64,000 nt of DNA, taken from the NCBI RefSeq assembly GCF_029773605.1, contig NZ_CP103807.1:496001-560000 (forward strand), written 5' to 3'. Positions 60,746-64,000 of the stretch are shown in pieces (within the stretch, counting starts at the first letter, position 1; every line of letters starts with the position of its first letter). This stretch comes from Actinobacillus genomosp. 2 (lineage in GTDB: Bacteria > Pseudomonadota > Gammaproteobacteria > Enterobacterales > Pasteurellaceae). Below the pieces are notes generated by a model that worked only from the letters and a program-made list of their open reading frames with translations, did not search any database and was not told where the DNA came from. A program made the translations under genes and the position numbers.

Positions 60746-60946
60746 TTGAGAAAAATTATAAAAAAAGCCGTTGATATTGTAGGTACACAAACAAAATTGG
60801 CTGAAGCTTGTGGAGTAAGTCAACAAGCAGTTCAACGGTGGGTAAGTGGTGGTGGTATTTCAGCTGAATATTTGTTGAAAATCGAGCAAGCGACCGAAGG
60901 CAAAGTAACAATTAGAGAAATTTGTGAGGAGTTAAAGAATGAGTGA
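60746..60946 (+). CDS. Cro/YdaS-like antitoxin-type regulator
   Basis: 66 residues with a helix-turn-helix: AVDIVGTQTKLAEACGVSQQ then AVQRWVSGGGISAEYLLKIEQATEG, the YdaS/Cro pattern. The TTG at 60746 is preferred because GAGGTG lies 5 bases before it; a TTG at 60734 would overlap this site. First rightward gene of the early operon. Confidence 0.85.
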   Translation: MRKIIKKAVDIVGTQTKLAEACGVSQQAVQRWVSGGGISAEYLLKIEQATEGKVTIREICEELKNE

Positions 60947-61499
60947 TTTAGTCAAAGCGATTCCGTTTTTTGCGGAATATGCCAAAAAAGAAGGGGCAGA
61001 AGCCTTGGCAGGTTTCTTTCAGTTTATTGCCAATAATCAGGCAGAAGATGAAGAGTTCGAGAAAGGCATAGAAGAATTACGTGATCGCATTGAAGAGGTT
61101 AATCGCCAAAAGTTGGCAACACAAAAAATAAGCCCTGTTTATACCACAGAGCCTGAAATGTTTAGCGAAACAATCTCGCCCATTCTTCTGGTACAGACTT
61201 CGGAATCTTTATGCGAAGACGACAAGATGTGGACTGAGAAGCTTTTTGATATAGCGTGTAGAGTGATACCGCCTCAGGATAGTATCCGTCTTCGAGCAGT
61301 GTTGATAACCACTTTGACAATTCTTGCTCAAAAGCCTTTCGAGTATTCCCATAGTTGCCAACTATCTGCGTTATTGTTTCAGATGCGACTTCTATTGCGT
61401 GTTCGACCCGAGGATTCTCCCGAAGTGAAATCGCACAAGCTAAACCTAGTAAAAGAATATGAGTTTGTGAGTTTTCAACAGGCGAAAACACGCCTCTAA
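60939..61499 (+). CDS. Prophage protein, N-terminal half convincing, C-terminal half overlaps an antisense ORF
   Basis: Starts within the end of the Cro-like gene (8-base overlap). Residues 1-70 are a good helical protein (AEYAKKEGAEALAGFFQFIA, EDEEFEKGIEELRDRIEEVN). The rest (from about 61160) is opposite a protein-like minus-strand ORF with its own ribosome site. Either both are real or a frame is fortuitous. Function unknown. Confidence 0.55.
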   Translation: MSDLVKAIPFFAEYAKKEGAEALAGFFQFIANNQAEDEEFEKGIEELRDRIEEVNRQKLATQKISPVYTTEPEMFSETISPILLVQTSESLCEDDKMWTEKLFDIACRVIPPQDSIRLRAVLITTLTILAQKPFEYSHSCQLSALLFQMRLLLRVRPEDSPEVKSHKLNLVKEYEFVSFQQAKTRL

Positions 61500-61539
61500 G
61501 TAAATCAAGCGGTTCAGAAAGGTGACGTAATTCTTGCAT
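61162..61539 (-). CDS. Antisense prophage protein (125 aa), function unknown
   Basis: Mainly helical sequence (HAIEVASETITQIVGNYGN, AFEQELSKWLSTLLEDGYYP) starting at an ATG with AAGGAATATTT in front of it on the minus strand. It would be transcribed against the early operon and covers the 3' half of the preceding gene. No known family. Confidence 0.55.
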   Translation of the reverse strand: MQELRHLSEPLDLLRGVFSPVENSQTHILLLGLACAISLRENPRVEHAIEVASETITQIVGNYGNTRKAFEQELSKWLSTLLEDGYYPEAVSLYTLYQKASQSTSCRLRIKIPKSVPEEWARLFR

Positions 61540-61592
61540 AAATATTCCTTTTAAGATTAAGCCAAATCAGATTATACAAAACAGGTTATCAA

Positions 61593-61805
61593 ATGAAAAA
61601 CGAACAACCCATTATTATTCAACTAGGCACAGCAACACCGGCAGTAACCTATGCCAAATATGCCGAAATGGTCGGTATGTCAGAACGTTGGGTAGCCGAG
61701 CAAGTCGCACAAGGCAAAATTCCAACCATGCCGAAAAAAGGTAAAGAAAAGCCACTCGTTAATTTGGCTTTGCTTTGGAAAATTGCATTAGAGCAACCTT
61801 ATTAG
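61593..61805 (+). CDS. Cox-like regulator (P2/HP1 type)
   Basis: 70 residues with AVTYAKYAEMVGMSERWVAE then QVAQGKIPTMPKKGKEKPLVNL, the helix-turn-helix and wing of P2 Cox-type proteins, which repress integrase-side promoters and act as excisionase. Followed directly by small early genes. Confidence 0.78.
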   Translation: MKNEQPIIIQLGTATPAVTYAKYAEMVGMSERWVAEQVAQGKIPTMPKKGKEKPLVNLALLWKIALEQPY

Positions 61806-61819
61806 TTAGGAGTGTAACA

Positions 61820-62092
61820 ATGGCAGAAGCAATAAATAGCTATTGTACTTTGCATCCGTTAATTCAGCAGGGATTAGAAAAAGCCCGTAAGCGGATAAAA
61901 AAATACATACAAATGGGAGTGATCGTGAAAGGCGATGTAGCAAGTCTCGGCAGACTTGGGCAACAGCAAAATAAAGACCTGATTGAATACCAAAGAAAAC
62001 AAAAAGTAACCGAAGTACAACAACGTTTACAACAAAAACACAACCGATTAATTGAGGTAGCGTGCTATGAACCCAAAAATCAAAATGCTTGA
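61820..62092 (+). CDS. Small early prophage protein (90 aa)
   Basis: Start at the ATG 61820 with AGGAG 7 bases upstream. A basic, helical protein (LIQQGLEKARKRIKKYI, EVQQRLQQKHNRLIEV). No family assigned. Overlaps the next gene by 26 bases. Confidence 0.65.
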   Translation: MAEAINSYCTLHPLIQQGLEKARKRIKKYIQMGVIVKGDVASLGRLGQQQNKDLIEYQRKQKVTEVQQRLQQKHNRLIEVACYEPKNQNA

Positions 62093-62294
62093 ATTAAAGG
62101 TACGTTTAGAAGGGCTAGAAAAATTGATGGCGATTCGCTACGAAACAGCAAAACGTAACTGCAATAGTTTTTCCGCACGCTTTAGCCGTACCGGTAATCC
62201 AAAAGATCAGCAACGTTATTACTACTATGCAGACGTGGCACAGTTTTATTTAAACGAACTTACCAAACTAAGAGGGACAACAAAATGGCATTAA
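62067..62294 (+). CDS. Small early prophage protein (75 aa)
   Basis: Helical, basic, rich in Tyr near the C-terminus (DQQRYYYYADVAQFYLNELTKL). Starts in the previous gene behind GAGGTAGC and ends inside the next gene. Function unknown. Confidence 0.62.
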   Translation: MNPKIKMLELKVRLEGLEKLMAIRYETAKRNCNSFSARFSRTGNPKDQQRYYYYADVAQFYLNELTKLRGTTKWH

Positions 62295-62509
62295 TTTCAG
62301 TCGGGCGTTACAAGATTAAACGAGTAGTAGATAACGTTAAAGACAAGGAGTTATATCAACTCTTTGAAGATGAAGAAGCCTTAACACAACCGATATGCCT
62401 ATCTGAAGCATTGGAGTTAATGCTTTCTAGCTGGTGTGAAAAAAACAGCAAACATATCTGTGAAGCGGAAGACCACGAAGAAATCAAAATAACCTTAACC
62501 ATAAAATGA
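62285..62509 (+). CDS. Small early prophage protein (74 aa)
   Basis: Starts MALISVGRYKIKRVVDN behind AGAGGGAC, acidic C-terminal half (EEALTQPICLSEALELMLSS). Overlaps both neighbours by a few bases, with an ATGA coupling to the next gene. Function unknown. Confidence 0.62.
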   Translation: MALISVGRYKIKRVVDNVKDKELYQLFEDEEALTQPICLSEALELMLSSWCEKNSKHICEAEDHEEIKITLTIK

Positions 62510-62799
62510 GAAAAGTTCACAAATTAGGTTATCAGCACGTTTACCCGGAATGGTTGGCTCCAAGTGGCAGAGTGTATCGTATTGAACGGCACGAGCTTAA
62601 ACGACGCTTTTATTTATTTAGTGGTAGCAAGCTGATTATGCAGCATATTTACAGCGACTTACTGTTACTGCATTTACTGAAACACGAATTAGGCTGGAGT
62701 GGGAATTTAAAACGTCCACTTAGCCGGCAGAACCATCAAAACATTAATTTGCTTGAAAAAGCATTTTGTTTAACTTTTGAAGGAATTTTTATCAGATGA
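62506..62799 (+). CDS. Small early prophage protein (97 aa)
   Basis: Basic protein (KLGYQHVYPEWLAPSGRVYR, IERHELKRRFYLFSGSKLIM) with an ATGA overlap at each end. No family known to me. Sits directly before the replication endonuclease. Confidence 0.62.
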   Translation: MRKVHKLGYQHVYPEWLAPSGRVYRIERHELKRRFYLFSGSKLIMQHIYSDLLLLHLLKHELGWSGNLKRPLSRQNHQNINLLEKAFCLTFEGIFIR

Positions 62800-64000
62800 A
62801 TCATAATGATTGGATTCTTACCGCAAGTGAGGCAACGGAAATCGGTATCACTCCGCTGATGTCTGTTGAGAAAGCGAATCATCTTGCGGAAGAGTCCAAT
62901 CATCATTATTTATATCAAGCCTCAAAGCCCACAGTTGATGGGCTATCAATGATTCAACAAGAATTATTTGATCTTGACCCTACCCACTTTGACTTACGTC
63001 AATCTTATTTCGACCGCTTGCCGTTGGCATTAGCGGATTATTTCGGACGTGCCTATAAAGCAAAACTCGACACATTAAGCGAAAACGATACGGCAGAATG
63101 GTTTAAGCGAGAAATGGCACGCAAAATGCCACGAGTACAAGCCGTATTAGATCAATATTGCGATGTGTTTACGTTTCTACGTGACGGACAAAAAGACCTG
63201 AACTTTTTAAATGGCTTAGAAGAAGATGTTGAGTTTGACCCATTATTAGGTACAGAACAAGCGGTCGAAAAAATCAAAGAAAATGCAGAACGTTTGGGCG
63301 TGAAATTCCCGATGCACATTGCACGATTAGAAAACAGCGGTCGTTATTTAAAACAGCACCGTATCCGCCCGATTGCCTATCAAAGTAATGAGCAAATCAG
63401 CCAAATGGCAATGGTTATTGCATATCAATTACGTAACTTGCAAGAAGAAAATCTCGAACAAAACAAACACAAAGCGGTTGATAGTGATACCGCTTTTAGT
63501 GTTTTGCTTGATTGTTATCAGCAGATGCAAAGCAAAGTTAACGCATTAAAAATTGATGCACCATACCAGAAAAAAGCACGCAAAGGCAAAATCACGCCGG
63601 AAGAAATGGAAACCGGCTTTTTAAAAATGGCGTGTGAAAAATGGTGGACTCGCAAGTTAATCGTGATTGCTAAACGAATGAAGGAGCATCTTGCGATTGC
63701 ATGCGGTCGAGTCAATATGCTTTCACCGTATTGCTCCAACGCCCGTTTACGTGAATTTGAAGAACAACGTAAAGCGAACATTGATTATATCCGGGCAATG
63801 ATCATTACAAACATTGCTGAACCGGAGGAACAATTATCGCTATTTGATACGTGGTTAAAGTCATCATCAAATCCAAAAATCAAACGTCTTGAGCTGCTCA
63901 CACGGATGAATGGCTATGAGCAGTATGCCGATGAACAAGGACATGAAGGCTGGTTTATTACATTAACCGCTCCGTCAAAATATCACGCCATGCTATCAAG
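62796..64000 (+). CDS. Phage replication endonuclease GpA (P2 type), 3' end outside window
   Basis: The frame is open from the ATG at 62796 (overlapping the previous TGA) through the window end, 401 codons visible. Phage_GPA family marks: FDRLPLALADYFGRAYKAKL, WWTRKLIVIAKRMKEHLAIA, NMLSPYCSNARLREFEEQR and, near the edge, GYEQYADEQGHEGWFITLTAPSKYH. P2 GpA nicks the origin for rolling-circle replication through paired tyrosines that lie beyond the window. Confidence 0.92.
   Translation, partial: MNHNDWILTASEATEIGITPLMSVEKANHLAEESNHHYLYQASKPTVDGLSMIQQELFDLDPTHFDLRQSYFDRLPLALADYFGRAYKAKLDTLSENDTAEWFKREMARKMPRVQAVLDQYCDVFTFLRDGQKDLNFLNGLEEDVEFDPLLGTEQAVEKIKENAERLGVKFPMHIARLENSGRYLKQHRIRPIAYQSNEQISQMAMVIAYQLRNLQEENLEQNKHKAVDSDTAFSVLLDCYQQMQSKVNALKIDAPYQKKARKGKITPEEMETGFLKMACEKWWTRKLIVIAKRMKEHLAIACGRVNMLSPYCSNARLREFEEQRKANIDYIRAMIITNIAEPEEQLSLFDTWLKSSSNPKIKRLELLTRMNGYEQYADEQGHEGWFITLTAPSKYHAMLS

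Overview
The window comes from a Pasteurellaceae genome, most likely the Actinobacillus group. The reasons are the many copies of the uptake signal core ACAAGCGGT, often paired head to head as transcription terminators behind genes, and the typical gene neighbourhoods (mreBCD-rarA, ftsB-ispD-ispF, xseB-ispA, cmoB-ycaO). The species cannot be fixed from the sequence alone.

Layout. (1) 1-10165: a P4-like phage satellite. It has a tyrosine integrase (its 5' end is outside the window), a cargo gene, an AlpA-type regulator, an AntA-type antirepressor, a TerS-like small protein, an Ash/Icd-like protein, a run of small overlapping ORFs and a 723-residue DUF927 helicase. A 1.8 kb non-coding region follows, with 12 copies of the octamer TTGGACTA (candidate origin) and a block of repeated palindromes. 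A decayed second integrase lies at the right edge. (2) 10175-39039: ordinary chromosome (leuB, msrB, gapA, mreBCD, rarA, znuB, yafJ, metX with MetJ boxes, sanA, ispA-xseB, a MOSC protein, an LtaS-like sulfatase, 4.5S RNA, ispF-ispD-ftsB, pckA, dedA, purR, tRNA-Leu, xseA, tRNA-fMet, mltA, cmoB, ycaO). (3) 39150-50870: a complete type I-C CRISPR-Cas locus (cas3, cas5, cas8c, cas7, cas4, cas1, cas2) with a 21-repeat array. A gene for a Rad50/RecF-like ATPase with a C-terminal HEPN-like RNHIHH motif sits between cas3 and cas5. Part of the array is duplicated. The old end of the array runs straight into pieces of a decayed phage, and an orphan degenerate repeat lies on the far side of them. (4) 51073-54185: rng and lysS. 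An IS3-family element has inserted into the loop of the lysS terminator, with a GATC target duplication. (5) 55863-57958: a C5 DNA methyltransferase and a GHKL/MORC-type ATPase, a probable defence operon whose ATPase is cut short where a prophage begins. (6) 57997-64000: the integrase, CI-like repressor, Cro/YdaS-like gene, Cox-like regulator and replication endonuclease (GpA) of a P2/HP1-like prophage that continues past the window.

How the parts relate: a P4-like satellite and a P2-like prophage (its usual type of helper) are in the same genome. Between them lie two defence loci. One carries an extra ATPase gene inside the Cas operon, and the other appears to have been broken by the prophage. 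All functional statements are from sequence reading and family knowledge; no database search was run.
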